NCBI RefSeq assembly: GCF_001411495.1
Contig: NZ_CP012982.1
Span: forward strand, 62,001-126,000
Direction: 5' to 3'
Length of the DNA: 64,000 bases
Source: Burkholderia cepacia ATCC 25416
GTDB taxonomy: Bacteria > Pseudomonadota > Gammaproteobacteria > Burkholderiales > Burkholderiaceae
The stretch's first letter is position 1; each line of letters starts with the position of its first letter. The position numbers were made by a program, and so were the translations under genes. The notes under the pieces are model-generated. The model was not told the origin of the DNA. It searched no databases and was given only the letters and a program-made list of their open reading frames with translations. Of this stretch, positions 9,054 through 18,262 are shown in pieces.

Positions 9054-9902
9054 TCAGGCCACCGGGAAGATCGCATTGATCTGCCCGGTACCCGAACTCG
9101 CGAAATAGTCGGTGACGATCTCGACGGGTTTATCGTAGCGATCCCAGCCGAGCAGGCCGAGCAGCATCGCCGTGTCGTGCATCCCGCCTTCGCCGTGGCA
9201 ATGCGTGTTGTACTCGGGCAGCATCGCGCAGAAGGTCTTGAAATCGCCCTGCTTCCACAGCTCGACCACGCGCAGGTCGACCTGCCGGAAGAATTCGCGG
9301 CTGATCTGGTGGATCGATTCCTCGGGGCTGCCGTTGTCGTTGAAACGGTGCGACAGCGAGCCGCTCGCGAGGAATGCGACGTTCGAATCGCTTTTCTCGA
9401 TCGCCTCGAGCAGCGCCTCGCCGAAGCGCCGGCTTTCGTCGAGCTGATGCCACATGCACCAGCCGGCGATCGACACGACCTTGAAGTGCTGGTCGGCGTT
9501 CATGTAGCGCATCGGCACGAGCGTGCCGTATTCGAGTTCGAGGCTGTCGATCTCGTGTGCGCGCGTCGCGACGCCGCGCGCACTGGCCGTCTCGGCGATC
9601 AGCCGGCCGAGCGCCGGGTTGCCCGGATACGCATACTCCATGTCGCGGATGAAATGCGGCAGCTCGTTGCTCGTGTACGTGCCCGCGAATCGCGCATTGC
9701 AGTTCACGTGATAACCGGCGTTGACGAGCCAGTGCACGTCCGACACGACGATCGTGTCGACGCCGAGCGCGCGGCAGCGCTCGCCGATCAGTTGATGGCC
9801 GCGGATCGCCGCCTCGCGGCAGCCGTGATGCCTGCCGGGCAATTCCGACAGGTACATCGACGGCACGTGCGTGATTTTCGCGGCGAGGGACAGTTTGCCC
9901 AT
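9054..9902 (-). CDS. hpaD: 3,4-dihydroxyphenylacetate 2,3-dioxygenase HpaD
   Basis: A 282-residue extradiol ring-cleavage dioxygenase that opens homoprotocatechuate next to its hydroxyls to give 5-carboxymethyl-2-hydroxymuconate semialdehyde. The sequence is the LigB-like (class III) type: the N-terminus [18 protein letters not shown] and the early PGRHHG and [14 protein letters not shown] stretches carry histidines expected to bind Fe(II), and WNQ-type vicinal oxygen chelate motifs are absent. It is flanked by hpaE (49 nt) and hpaF (33 nt). Confidence 0.93.
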   Translation of the reverse strand: MGKLSLAAKITHVPSMYLSELPGRHHGCREAAIRGHQLIGERCRALGVDTIVVSDVHWLVNAGYHVNCNARFAGTYTSNELPHFIRDMEYAYPGNPALGRLIAETASARGVATRAHEIDSLELEYGTLVPMRYMNADQHFKVVSIAGWCMWHQLDESRRFGEALLEAIEKSDSNVAFLASGSLSHRFNDNGSPEESIHQISREFFRQVDLRVVELWKQGDFKTFCAMLPEYNTHCHGEGGMHDTAMLLGLLGWDRYDKPVEIVTDYFASSGTGQINAIFPVA

Positions 9903-9951
9903 CGTTCAAGTCTCCGTTTGGTTCTTTCGTGCTGCAGACGTCCCGCGCCCG

Positions 9952-11415
9952 TCACACGCCCCAGCGCGGAATGTGGTGCGAACCCATCGAGATGCACACG
10001 TTCTTGATCTCCGCGAACACCTCGAAGCTGTATTCGCCGCCCTCGCGCCCGGTGCCCGATTCCTTCACGCCGCCGAACGGCTGGCGCAGGTCGCGTACGT
10101 TCTGGCTGTTCACGAACACCATCCCGGCCTCGATGCCGCGCGCGAGGCGATGCACCTTGCCGACATCCTGCGTCCAGATGTACGACGCAAGGCCGTACGA
10201 CGTGTCGTTCGCGAGCCGCAGCCCTTCTTCCTCGTCCTCGAACGGAATCAGGCACGCGACCGGCCCGAAGATTTCTTCCTGTGCGACGCGCATCCGGTTG
10301 TCGACGTCGGCCAGCACGGTCGGCCGCACGAAGTTGCCGTTGCGCAGGTGGTCGGGCAAGCCCGCCGGCTTGTCCGCGCCGCCCGCAACCACGCGCGCGC
10401 CTTCCTGCTCGCCGATGCGGATATAACCCGTCACCTTTTCCCAGTGCTGGCGCGTGATCATCGCGCCGAGGTTCGTGGCCGGATCGGACGGATCGCCGAC
10501 CACCAGGTTGTTCGCGCGGCGCGCGAATTCCTGCACGAAGCGGTCGTAGATCGTGCGTTGCACGAAGATTCGCGAGCCGGCCGTGCAGCGTTCGCCGTTG
10601 ATCGAGAAGATCGTGAACAGCGACGCGTCGAGTGCGCGGTCGAAATCGGCGTCGTCGAAGATCAGCACCGGCGACTTGCCGCCGAGTTCCATCGAATACT
10701 TCTTCAGGCCCGCACGCTCCATGATCCGCTTGCCGGTCACCGTACCGCCGGTGAACGACACCGCACGCACGTCCGGATGGCGTACCAGCGCGTCGCCGGC
10801 CGTCGCGCCGTAACCCTGCACGACGTTCAGCACGCCCGGCGGGATGCCGGCTTCGAGCGCGAGGCGACCGAGCTGGTCGGCCGTCAGCGGCGACAGCTCC
10901 GACATCTTCAGCACGGCCGTGTTGCCGAGTGCGAGGCACGGCGCCGTCTTCCACGTCGCGGTCATGAACGGCACGTTCCACGGCGACACCAGCGCGCACA
11001 CGCCGACCGGCTGGTACAGCGTGTAGTTCAGCATCTGGTCGTCGACCGGATAGGTGCGGCCGTTCATCTGCACGCACACTTCCGCGAAGAAGTTGAAGTT
11101 CTCGGACGCGCGCGGAATCAGCTGCTTGCTCGTCTGTGCGATCGGCAGGCCGGTGTCCTGCGTCTCCAGCGCCGCGAGCATCGGCACGTTCTTCTCGATC
11201 AGCTCGCCGAGCTTGCGCATCAGCTTCGCGCGCTCCTTGGCGGGCGTGTTCGCCCATTTCGGGAAGGCGTCCTTCGCGGCGCGCACGGCCGCATCGACTT
11301 CGGCCTCGCCGCCCGATGCGACGTCGGTGATGACTTCCCCCGTCGCGGGATTCAGCGTCGTGAACGTCTCGCGGCTCTCGACTTCGCGGCCGTCGATCCA
11401 GTGCTTGATGGTCAT
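9952..11415 (-). CDS. hpaE: 5-carboxymethyl-2-hydroxymuconate semialdehyde dehydrogenase HpaE
   Basis: A 487-residue NAD-dependent aldehyde dehydrogenase that oxidises the ring-cleavage semialdehyde to the dicarboxylate. Class marks are SPWNVPFMTATWK (cofactor entry), SFTGGTVTGKRI (Rossmann glycines), MELGGKSPVLIF (catalytic Glu) and INGERCTAGSR (nucleophilic Cys). Length is normal for the family. It follows hpaG2 by 22 nt, with a good ribosome binding site (GGAGAG) before the ATG. Confidence 0.95.
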   Translation of the reverse strand: MTIKHWIDGREVESRETFTTLNPATGEVITDVASGGEAEVDAAVRAAKDAFPKWANTPAKERAKLMRKLGELIEKNVPMLAALETQDTGLPIAQTSKQLIPRASENFNFFAEVCVQMNGRTYPVDDQMLNYTLYQPVGVCALVSPWNVPFMTATWKTAPCLALGNTAVLKMSELSPLTADQLGRLALEAGIPPGVLNVVQGYGATAGDALVRHPDVRAVSFTGGTVTGKRIMERAGLKKYSMELGGKSPVLIFDDADFDRALDASLFTIFSINGERCTAGSRIFVQRTIYDRFVQEFARRANNLVVGDPSDPATNLGAMITRQHWEKVTGYIRIGEQEGARVVAGGADKPAGLPDHLRNGNFVRPTVLADVDNRMRVAQEEIFGPVACLIPFEDEEEGLRLANDTSYGLASYIWTQDVGKVHRLARGIEAGMVFVNSQNVRDLRQPFGGVKESGTGREGGEYSFEVFAEIKNVCISMGSHHIPRWGV

Positions 11416-11437
11416 GCTCTCTCCTTGGGCGACGGGC

Positions 11438-12202
11438 TCAGCCCGCGCGATAGTAGTCTGCTTCGCCGACGATCGTGTTCACGAGCCGGCCGATCCCTTC
11501 GATCTCGGTCACGACCTCGTCGCCCGGCTTCGTGTCCGCCAGCCCCTCGGGCGTACCGGTCAGGATCAGGTCGCCCGGCGAGAGCGTCATGAAGCCGCTG
11601 ATGTGCTCGATCAACGCCGGCACGTCGAAGATCATGTCGCGCGTGCTGCCGCGCTGCGTCTCCCGGCCGTTCATCGTCGTGCGCAGCGTCAGGTCGCCCG
11701 CATTGCCGATCTCGTCGCGGCTGACGAACCACGGCCCGAGCGGCGTGCAGGTGTCGCGGTTCTTCACGCGCAGGTTCGGACGGTAGTAGTTCTCGAGATA
11801 GTCGCGGATCGCGTAGTCGTTCGCGACCGTGTAGCCGGCCACGTAGTCGAGCGCCTGCGCGCGGCTCACGTTGCGCGCGGGCCGGCCGATCACGACGGCC
11901 AGCTCACACTCGTAATGCATGTGGGTGGCGTCCGCCGGGCGCACGGTGCGCGACCGGTGGCCGATGAACGTGTTCGGCCCCTTCAGGAAGATCAGCGGTT
12001 CGCTCGGCGCCTTGAACGCGAGCTCCTTCGCATGGTCGGCGTAGTTGAGGCCGAGCGCGAACGTGGTGCGCGGCGCGACGGGCGGCAGCCACGCAACCGC
12101 GTCCTCGGCAACGATCCGCCCCGTATCGAGACGGATCGCGCCGTCGCCGGCCGGTTCGGCCGCATGCAATGCGCCGTTGTAGATCACGCGTGCCGTCTTC
12201 AT
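11438..12202 (-). CDS. hpaG2: Homoprotocatechuate-pathway isomerase/decarboxylase subunit HpaG2
   Basis: A 254-residue fumarylacetoacetase-family protein. In enteric bacteria one fused HpaG carries both halves; here two separate genes do. The bifunctional enzyme decarboxylates 5-oxopent-3-ene-1,2,5-tricarboxylate and isomerises the product. Motifs are ALGLNYADHAKEL near residue 50, YECELAVVIGRPARN with metal-binding Glu residues near 100, and SPGDLILTGTPEG near 215. The ATG overlaps the hpaG1 stop by 4 nt, so the halves are coupled. Longer upstream reading frames in this phase are the hpaG1 shadow. Confidence 0.92.
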   Translation of the reverse strand: MKTARVIYNGALHAAEPAGDGAIRLDTGRIVAEDAVAWLPPVAPRTTFALGLNYADHAKELAFKAPSEPLIFLKGPNTFIGHRSRTVRPADATHMHYECELAVVIGRPARNVSRAQALDYVAGYTVANDYAIRDYLENYYRPNLRVKNRDTCTPLGPWFVSRDEIGNAGDLTLRTTMNGRETQRGSTRDMIFDVPALIEHISGFMTLSPGDLILTGTPEGLADTKPGDEVVTEIEGIGRLVNTIVGEADYYRAG

Positions 12203-12888
12203 CGTGTTTCCTCCGCGATCAGCGTGTGCCGCAACGTGCCGATGCCGGCGGCGGCGATCTCGATCGTGCTGCCCGCGCGGGCGCGCGGTGCGCCGCCCGC
12301 GACGCCGAGCAGCAAGACATCGCCCGCGTCGAACGACATGAAGGCCGTCACGTCGGCGATCAGTTCGCGCACAGAGCGGATCAGCGTGGCCGTCGAGGCG
12401 GACACGGCCACCTCGCCGTCGATCCGCACGGTCAGGCCGATCGTGTCGACATCGCCAAGCGCGGCGGCCGGCACGATGACCGGGCCCATCGGGCAGAACC
12501 CGTCGCGGCACTTGAAGCGCACGGCCGGACGGTAGTAGTCGGGATGGGGGACCGACACGTCGCTGGCGAGCGTGAAGCCGTGAAGGTAGTCGAGCGCCCG
12601 CGCGGCCGGCACGCGCGTCGCGCGCCGGGCGAACACGACGGCCACCGACGCGCCGATCTCCAGGGAGTCGACGCCGGCCGGCACGACGACGGTCGCGCCG
12701 TCGGCCGCATGCGTGTTGGCGGGCTTGATGTACAGGATCGGCGCCTGCGGCGGGCGGCCATAAGGCGGTGCGTTCACGGCGTCGCCGAGCGCGTCGAGCG
12801 CCGCACGCTCGTTGAGCAGCGCACCGTAGACGGTACCGATGGCGACCGGCAACGGCGGCGCCGCGGCGGTCATGCAAGACAGCTCCAT
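12199..12888 (-). CDS. hpaG1: Homoprotocatechuate-pathway isomerase/decarboxylase subunit HpaG1
   Basis: A 229-residue fumarylacetoacetase-family protein, counterpart of the N-terminal half of fused HpaG. Recognisable are YIKPANTHAADG near residue 53, the metal-site region GASVAVVFARRA near 78 and the C-terminal SFDAGDVLLLGVAGG. First gene of the operon, directly facing hpaR across a 152-bp intergenic region with a palindrome. MTAAAPPLP at 12873 is an alternative start five codons in. Confidence 0.9.
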   Translation of the reverse strand: MELSCMTAAAPPLPVAIGTVYGALLNERAALDALGDAVNAPPYGRPPQAPILYIKPANTHAADGATVVVPAGVDSLEIGASVAVVFARRATRVPAARALDYLHGFTLASDVSVPHPDYYRPAVRFKCRDGFCPMGPVIVPAAALGDVDTIGLTVRIDGEVAVSASTATLIRSVRELIADVTAFMSFDAGDVLLLGVAGGAPRARAGSTIEIAAAGIGTLRHTLIAEETR

Positions 12889-12926
12889 GCGTCATTCCCC
12901 TGCCGCGCGTCGCGGCGCATCGTCAA

Positions 12927-12944
12927 TACTTAACATCTTAAGTA
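12927..12944. promoter_or_regulatory. Palindromic operator candidate for HpaR
   Basis: A perfect 7-bp inverted repeat with a 4-bp centre, TACTTAA-CATC-TTAAGTA, lies midway between hpaG1 and hpaR. The length and AT-rich half-sites are typical of MarR-family operators. A further half-site-like TTAAGAT occurs near 13008, closer to the hpaR start. From this place one dimer could repress both the catabolic operon and hpaR. Confidence 0.65.
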
Positions 12945-13040
12945 AACAATCGAACGCTGGCAACCTTGATTACCCTGATACGCGAAATTCACGCCTTTCG
13001 GCTGTTAAGATTGATGCGTCCCCGTCCACTGCCCACCCCG

Positions 13041-13481
13041 ATGAACCGTACGCTCGACCATCGCAACCTGGCCATGCTGCTGCTCGAGGCCCGCGAAACG
13101 CTGATGGGTCTGTTCCGCCCCATTCTCAAGGAATTCGCGCTGACCGAACAGCAATGGCGGATCATCCGCGTGCTCGACGGCGAACCGGCGCAAGCGCTCG
13201 AAGCAGGACAGATCGCGCGGCGCTGCTGCATCCTGAGCCCGAGCCTCACGGGCGTGCTGGAACGGATGGAGCGCGACGGCCTGATCACGCGCACGCGCGC
13301 GCAGGAAGATCAGCGCCGGCTGCTGGTGAGCCTGACGCCGCAAAGCAGGAAACTGGTCACGGAAATCGGCCCGCGGATCGACGAGCAGTACCGGCAGCTC
13401 GAATCGCGGTTCGGCGAGGACGGCCTCGAAGACATCTATCGCGCGCTCGACCGGCTCATCGAGCTCGGCGGCAACACGTGA
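13041..13481 (+). CDS. hpaR: MarR-family regulator HpaR of homoprotocatechuate degradation
   Basis: A 146-residue winged-helix repressor. The order LTEQQWRIIRVL, then IARRCCILSPSLTGVLERMERDGLI (recognition helix), then RAQEDQRRLLVSLT (wing) is standard for HpaR/MarR. HpaR proteins release DNA when 4-hydroxyphenylacetate-pathway aromatics bind. The frame is open 25 codons further back, but the ATG at 13041 (MNRTLDHRNLAMLL) matches family length and keeps the operator outside the coding region. Divergent from hpaG1. Confidence 0.92.
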   Translation: MNRTLDHRNLAMLLLEARETLMGLFRPILKEFALTEQQWRIIRVLDGEPAQALEAGQIARRCCILSPSLTGVLERMERDGLITRTRAQEDQRRLLVSLTPQSRKLVTEIGPRIDEQYRQLESRFGEDGLEDIYRALDRLIELGGNT

Positions 13482-13485
13482 TGAC

Positions 13486-13520
13486 GGCCCCCGTTCCCGC
13501 CAGCCGCGGGAACGGGGGCC
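13486..13520. terminator. Bidirectional hairpin between hpaR and the SDR gene
   Basis: A perfect 14-bp inverted repeat (13486-13499 with 13507-13520) and a 7-nt loop, in the 55-bp gap between two convergent genes. No U-run follows on either side, so it may act as a barrier hairpin or with Rho rather than as a canonical intrinsic terminator. Confidence 0.6.
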
Positions 13521-13536
13521 GGTGCGGCGCGGGCGG

Positions 13537-14748
13537 TCAGTGCACCGCGCCGCGCATCAGCTCGGTCACGGCCACGCCGCGCGACGTGCGCATGCATTCC
13601 TCGACGTAATCGATGAACGGCAGCGGCTCGAAATCGATTTCGTCGCGCACGCGACGGTTGTCGAACACGCGATCGACCGTCGCGAATTCCCCGCAGCGCT
13701 GCAACGCCCGGCCGATTACGCGCTCGAGTGCCGGATCGGTTCGCCCGAGCACGTCGCGCACCACGAGCGGCAATTCGGCCGGCGCACACGCCGCGTAGCG
13801 CGGTGCGCCGGTCATCCCCGCCGCCTCGTCCATCGCGCGCACGATCTGCGCGACCTGCGGCGCCTCGTCGCCGGCCGACACGTGATACAGGTCGTGTGCA
13901 AGCGTCGGCTTGACGGCCAGCAGCATCGTCGCGCGCGCCACGTCGTCGACCGACACGATATCGATGCGCGTCATCGGTCGCGCGGTGAAGCGGCGGGCGG
14001 CATGCGCCAGCCGGAACATCCAGAACGAATTCGGCGCGGGCCGCGTACCGAGTACCGTGTGGCCGACCACATGCGACGGCCGCACCACGACGAGCGGCAG
14101 CCCGAGCGCACGCAGGCGCTGCTCGGTCTCCGCCTTCGCATGCAGGTAGTCCGCGGCGAGCACCGCGCCCGGCAGGCCTTCTTCGTCGCGCGCGACGTCG
14201 TTCGCCGCGTCGCCCGCCGCCTCTTCCTGCACGATCCCGCCACGGCCCGCATGCGCGTAGGCCGTGCCGACGTAGACGAAGCGCAGCAGGCGCGGCGCCC
14301 GTGCAAAACGCTCGGCAAAGCGCACCGCGTCGGCGATGTCGGCCCGCAGGTGCGCGCCGTCGGCCGGCGACGCATGGCCGGCGCAGTGAATCACGTGCGT
14401 CGCGGCGGCGAGGCGCGGTGCGTCGGCGCCCTGCCACACGTCGCCGAGCGCACCGACGATCACGTTCGCGTCGGTCAGGCGCGACGCCCAGTACGGCGCC
14501 AGCCCCGCGCGCAGCGCCGCTTCGCGCAGCCGCGCGACGGCATGGCCGCGATCCTGCGCGCGCACCACGCAGACGATGCGGTCGAGCAGCCCCGCATTGA
14601 CGAGCGCCGTCAGGACGGTACTGCCGATGAAGCCGGTTGCGCCGGTCAGCACCAGCCGTCCGACGTTCGCCGCCGCGACCGGTGCGCTGGCCGGCGACAC
14701 GAGGCTCGTCCGCCAGTTGAGCGACAACGCGGTTTTCCAGATCAGCAC
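13537..14748 (-). CDS. Extended SDR: NAD-dependent epimerase/thioester-reductase-like protein
   Basis: A 403-residue protein with an N-terminal Rossmann fold (LVLTGATGFIGSTVL near residue 30) and an SDR active-site Tyr/Lys pair in DYLHAKAE. The middle resembles the thioester-reductase/male-sterility branch (NAD_binding_4) more than sugar epimerases, for instance VVRPSHVVG and the later VSVDDVARA. I chose GTG at 14748 because AAGGAG stands 6 nt before it; an ATG 20 codons upstream has no such site. Monocistronic and convergent with hpaR. The substrate may be an acyl thioester or a nucleotide-sugar-like ligand; not decided. Confidence 0.75.
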   Translation of the reverse strand: MLIWKTALSLNWRTSLVSPASAPVAAANVGRLVLTGATGFIGSTVLTALVNAGLLDRIVCVVRAQDRGHAVARLREAALRAGLAPYWASRLTDANVIVGALGDVWQGADAPRLAAATHVIHCAGHASPADGAHLRADIADAVRFAERFARAPRLLRFVYVGTAYAHAGRGGIVQEEAAGDAANDVARDEEGLPGAVLAADYLHAKAETEQRLRALGLPLVVVRPSHVVGHTVLGTRPAPNSFWMFRLAHAARRFTARPMTRIDIVSVDDVARATMLLAVKPTLAHDLYHVSAGDEAPQVAQIVRAMDEAAGMTGAPRYAACAPAELPLVVRDVLGRTDPALERVIGRALQRCGEFATVDRVFDNRRVRDEIDFEPLPFIDYVEECMRTSRGVAVTELMRGAVH

Positions 14749-15393
14749 GATAGTCTCCTTCGAAGAATCGGCCGGGCGGCGCGGCGCCCGCGGTTGCGGG
14801 CTGCGCACGGCTCACCGGCCGGGCCGGGGCCTGACGCGCGCCCCGGCAGTCCCGATCGGGCGTGCGGCCCGCGATCGCGTCGATCGCGTCTCTGGCACGA
14901 GGCGGCGGCAGCCGCCGAGGACGGGCGTCCGCGGCACTGGATCGGGAATATCTCAGTGTGGGGCCCGACCGCAGGCAAGTCTGTCCCGAAAGTTTCGTGA
15001 AAGTGTGCCGATTTGTATGCGATTGTCGGAGTCTGTCGTCCAGCAATGCAGTCGGAACGCCTCAACATCCGGTCGCGCCGCCCTCCGGCATGGCGGACCG
15101 CGTCGGCCGGCCCGGTTTCCGCGGCCGGTCGCGCGCGACAGATCGACGCGCCTCGCGGCGATGTCATCCCATGTCTCGAAGATCGACCGGGCCCTGATCG
15201 GTGCCGCGATCGCCGTTAGGCGTGTGCCTGCGCGCGCTGCCGGAATAACCATGAATCGTCAGACGTCGTTTCATCTGAAACCGCAATGAACTCAATTCGG
15301 ATTTATTGAGGATTATCACTTGCGTTTCACACCAGTCTATCTAGACTGATCAAGTCAAAACGGTCGAATGTTCATTTTTTGGAGACGATCACA
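14749..15393. other. Intergenic region, 645 bp
   Basis: No convincing gene. The left 400 bp are GC-rich and presumably carry the promoter of the SDR gene. The right 130 bp turn AT-rich and contain the inverted repeat at 15333-15348, upstream of the small gene at 15394. Confidence 0.6.
15333..15348. promoter_or_regulatory. Inverted repeat upstream of small orphan gene
   Basis: A perfect 6-bp inverted repeat with 4-bp centre, CAGTCT-ATCT-AGACTG, within AT-rich promoter-like DNA 45 bp before the start at 15394. A plausible operator for an unknown dimeric regulator. Confidence 0.4.
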
Positions 15394-15738
15394 ATGCGCC
15401 TCACCATTCGGATTAATGGCAGCGAATCAGCAACCCGAAACTCGTTCGCGGTACTGTGGGTCGACACCGACGAAGGACTGTGGTCGCGCGAGGCACATCA
15501 GGGCATCGATCTTCCGGCCTGGGGCAAGGTCCGCGACGTCGAGGGTGCGATGGCGCTCTGCGCGGCTGATGGCGGGAATGCCGTGTGCCAGTTGAAGGGA
15601 CTATCGTTCGGTGCGACCCAGCGCGAACAGGGCTCCGCCGTACTCGCCGGCAATCACCCCGGTGCATGGCGGCTGCAGGCGGTCGATCGCTGCACGAGCG
15701 AGCCGGAATACCGGGAATTCATTTCCGTCACCCGGTAG
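15394..15738 (+). CDS. Small hypothetical protein (114 aa)
   Basis: Not recognised. The 114-residue product is soluble, with no signal peptide or membrane helix. It starts MRLTIRINGSESATRNS and is rich in short beta-prone stretches (FAVLWVDTDEGLW, NHPGAWRLQAVDRC). Its GGAG ribosome binding site is 9 nt before the ATG; a TTG five codons upstream would consume that site and is rejected. It has its own AT-rich promoter region with an inverted repeat and its own terminator, so it is a monocistronic, probably regulated gene. Confidence 0.7.
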   Translation: MRLTIRINGSESATRNSFAVLWVDTDEGLWSREAHQGIDLPAWGKVRDVEGAMALCAADGGNAVCQLKGLSFGATQREQGSAVLAGNHPGAWRLQAVDRCTSEPEYREFISVTR

Positions 15739-15819
15739 AAATGATCGACGTAATTCGTCTGCGGTTTTCGGGTTTATTCCGGTTTCAGTGATATTCATTT
15801 CGATATTCAGTATTAGCGG

Positions 15820-15843
15820 CGCCCCTTTTCGGGGCGTTTTCAT
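15820..15843 (+). terminator. Rho-independent terminator after the small gene
   Basis: Stem CGCCCC (15820-15825) pairs with GGGGCG (15831-15836) around a TTTTC loop, followed directly by TTTTCATTTT. A classical intrinsic terminator about 80 nt after the stop at 15738. Confidence 0.8.
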
Positions 15844-16156
15844 TTTCTGGTGCAAATAAATAATCGCGAGCCGGGCAATTGACCGCGCGCCGGGGGGCAG
15901 TCGGCATCGATTGTCCAGGAGATCGTGTGAGCGGATCGACACGCGCAGAATCGGCCGCCTTCATTCGCCTGCTGCGTCGGTGAAACTCCGCTTCCGCCCT
16001 CTTTTCGTACGCCCTGTTCCGCCCTTTGCCGGATCGCCGATTTGCGGCTTTTCACGGGGCCGGAACATACTTTCCCCACACGGCGTTTACTCATTTATTA
16101 CAATCGCATTATTCAGACTGACTCGCCGCCCTTCGGCGGCCCGACCCGGCCATTGC
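15844..16156. other. Intergenic region upstream of the penicillin-binding protein gene
   Basis: About 310 bp with no supported gene. Base composition falls toward the right end and is promoter-like between 16040 and 16120, but I cannot single out a convincing -35/-10 pair. The open frame in phase with the PBP back to 15911 lacks a start and is not protein-like. Confidence 0.5.
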
Positions 16157-18052
16157 ATGAGCGTGAAAAAGAAGACCCACCCCGCCGATCCGTACGCGGC
16201 CGCGACCAAGAACCCGATGCTCGCGTCGCGCCTGCCGATGTGGCGCTCGAAGCTGATCGTGATCATCGTGTTCCTCGCGTTCGCCGCGCTGATCGGCCGC
16301 GCGTTCTGGGTGCAGGTCGCGAACAAGGAGTTCTACGTCGGCCAGGGCCAGAAACGCTACCAGCGCACGATCGAGCTCGACGCGACGCGCGGGCGCATCG
16401 TCGACCGCAACGGCGCGATGCTCGCCGTCAGCCTGTCGACCTATGAAATCTGGGCGAACCCGAAGCAGGTCGCCGACACCGACTACCCGCAGATCTCGAA
16501 GCTGCTCGACATGCCGCTCGTCGAGGTCAAGCGGCGCCTCGGCAACGACAAGACATTCGTGCTGCTCAAGCGGCAGGTCGACGCCGACACCGCAGGCAGG
16601 CTCGACAAGCTCGCGATCGACGGCATCACGCAGATCGCCGATTCGAAGCGCTTCTACCCGGAAGGCGAATCGGCCGCGCACGTGGTCGGCTTCACGAACG
16701 TCGAGGACAAGGGCCAGGAAGGCGTGGAGCTCGCGGCGAATGCGCGCCTGTCGGGCACGTCCGGGCAGCGCGAGGTGATCCGCGACCGGCTCGGCCGCAT
16801 CGTGTCGGACACGCGCCCGCTCGTCCCGGCGCAGCATGGCGCGACGATCGAGCTGACGATCGACCGCCGCATTCAGCAACTCGCGTTCAGCCAGCTCAAG
16901 GCGGCCGTGATCGAGAACAACGCGGTGGCCGGCAGCGTCGTGGTGCTCGACGCGCAGAACGGCGAGATCCTCGCGCTGGCGAACTACCCGACCTTCGATC
17001 CGAACGACCGCGCGCGCCTCACCGGCCAGCAGTTGCGCAACCGCGCGGTGATCGACACGTTCGAACCGGGCTCGACGATCAAGCCGCTCGTCGTCGCGCT
17101 GTCGATCGACGAACGCAAGGTCACGCCGAACACGATCATCAACACGTCGCCGGGCACCTACAAGATCGGCCCGGCCGTGATCCACGACACGTCGAACCAC
17201 GGCTCGCTGACGGTCTCGCAGGCACTGCAGAAGTCGAGCAACGTCGCGCTCGCGAAGCTCGCGCTGAACCTGCCCGCCGAAACGATCTGGAACAAGTACC
17301 AGGAATACGGGATCGGCCGCGCGCCGGAACTGACGTTCCCGGGCGTCGCGTCGGGCCGGCTGCGCGGCTACAAGCGCTGGCGGCCGATCGAGCAGGCGAC
17401 GATGGCATACGGCTACGGCCTGTCGATGTCGCTGCTGCAGATCGCGCAAACCTATACGGCCTATGCCGGCGACGGCACGCTGCACCCGGTGTCGCTGCTG
17501 AAGAACGGCACCGACCAGCAAACGATTGACGCGCATCGCGGCCACCGCGTGACGTCGCCGCAAACGGCCGCGTCGATCCGCTCGATGCTCGAGATGGCGG
17601 TCGGCGAAGGCGGCACGGGGCGCCGCGCGCGCGTCGACGGCTACCGGATCGGCGGCAAGACCGGTACCGCGCGCAAGCAGGTCGGCGCGACCTATGCGAA
17701 GGGCAAGTACCGCGCGCTGTTCGCGGGGATGGCGCCGATGAGCAACCCGCGCCTGATCGTCGCGGTGATGATCGACGAGCCGCGCGGCAAGGGCTACTAC
17801 GGCGGCACGGTGGCCGGCCCGGTGTTCGCGTCGGTCACGAGCGGGTCGCTGCAACTGCTCGGCGTGCCGCCCGACGCGCCGGTCGAGCCCGAGAAGACGC
17901 CGCCGGCCAAGCCCGCCGCGCCGCAGAAGACGGTGGCCGCGCCGCAAGCGGCTGCGCAAACCAGGACGGCTGCGGCACCGAAAACCGCCGCGCCGCTGAA
18001 GACTGCCGCGCCGTCGAAAGTACCGGCACAGCCGGCCACCGCGGCCGGATGA
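16157..18052 (+). CDS. FtsI-like class B penicillin-binding protein (peptidoglycan transpeptidase)
   Basis: A 631-residue DD-transpeptidase anchored in the inner membrane by one helix (about residues 31-52) with the catalytic part in the periplasm. After the helix comes the dimerisation domain (DATRGRIVDRNG, then RFYPEGESAAHVVGF). The transpeptidase motifs are SxxK at Ser306 (EPGSTIKP), SSN at 360-362 and KTG at 501 (GGKTGTARK). The last 60 residues are an Ala/Pro/Lys-rich low-complexity tail. It is not in a division-and-cell-wall cluster, so it is probably an additional FtsI paralogue. ATG at 16157 chosen because the mature protein starts MSVKKK with a basic cytoplasmic tail. Confidence 0.93.
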   Translation: MSVKKKTHPADPYAAATKNPMLASRLPMWRSKLIVIIVFLAFAALIGRAFWVQVANKEFYVGQGQKRYQRTIELDATRGRIVDRNGAMLAVSLSTYEIWANPKQVADTDYPQISKLLDMPLVEVKRRLGNDKTFVLLKRQVDADTAGRLDKLAIDGITQIADSKRFYPEGESAAHVVGFTNVEDKGQEGVELAANARLSGTSGQREVIRDRLGRIVSDTRPLVPAQHGATIELTIDRRIQQLAFSQLKAAVIENNAVAGSVVVLDAQNGEILALANYPTFDPNDRARLTGQQLRNRAVIDTFEPGSTIKPLVVALSIDERKVTPNTIINTSPGTYKIGPAVIHDTSNHGSLTVSQALQKSSNVALAKLALNLPAETIWNKYQEYGIGRAPELTFPGVASGRLRGYKRWRPIEQATMAYGYGLSMSLLQIAQTYTAYAGDGTLHPVSLLKNGTDQQTIDAHRGHRVTSPQTAASIRSMLEMAVGEGGTGRRARVDGYRIGGKTGTARKQVGATYAKGKYRALFAGMAPMSNPRLIVAVMIDEPRGKGYYGGTVAGPVFASVTSGSLQLLGVPPDAPVEPEKTPPAKPAAPQKTVAAPQAAAQTRTAAAPKTAAPLKTAAPSKVPAQPATAAG

Positions 18053-18262
18053 GCGCGGCACGTCCCCGCGACACGGCGCCCGCCGGCGCGCGCGGCACAC
18101 CGGCGGCGCCTGGCCGCCACGCATTTCCCCGCCATCGGGCACTGTCCCACTTTCTAGGAACGCCGCGCATCATTTGAGCGTTCCCGCTCCCTCCTCCTAC
18201 AATTTTTCCGCGTGTCGGGCAGCCCTGCCCGTGCGCGCGACTACAAAAAAGGAGAGAGACGC

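Noticed and set aside
15379..15393. TTG start at 15379 for the small gene
   Set aside because: It would lie on the ribosome binding site used by the ATG at 15394.
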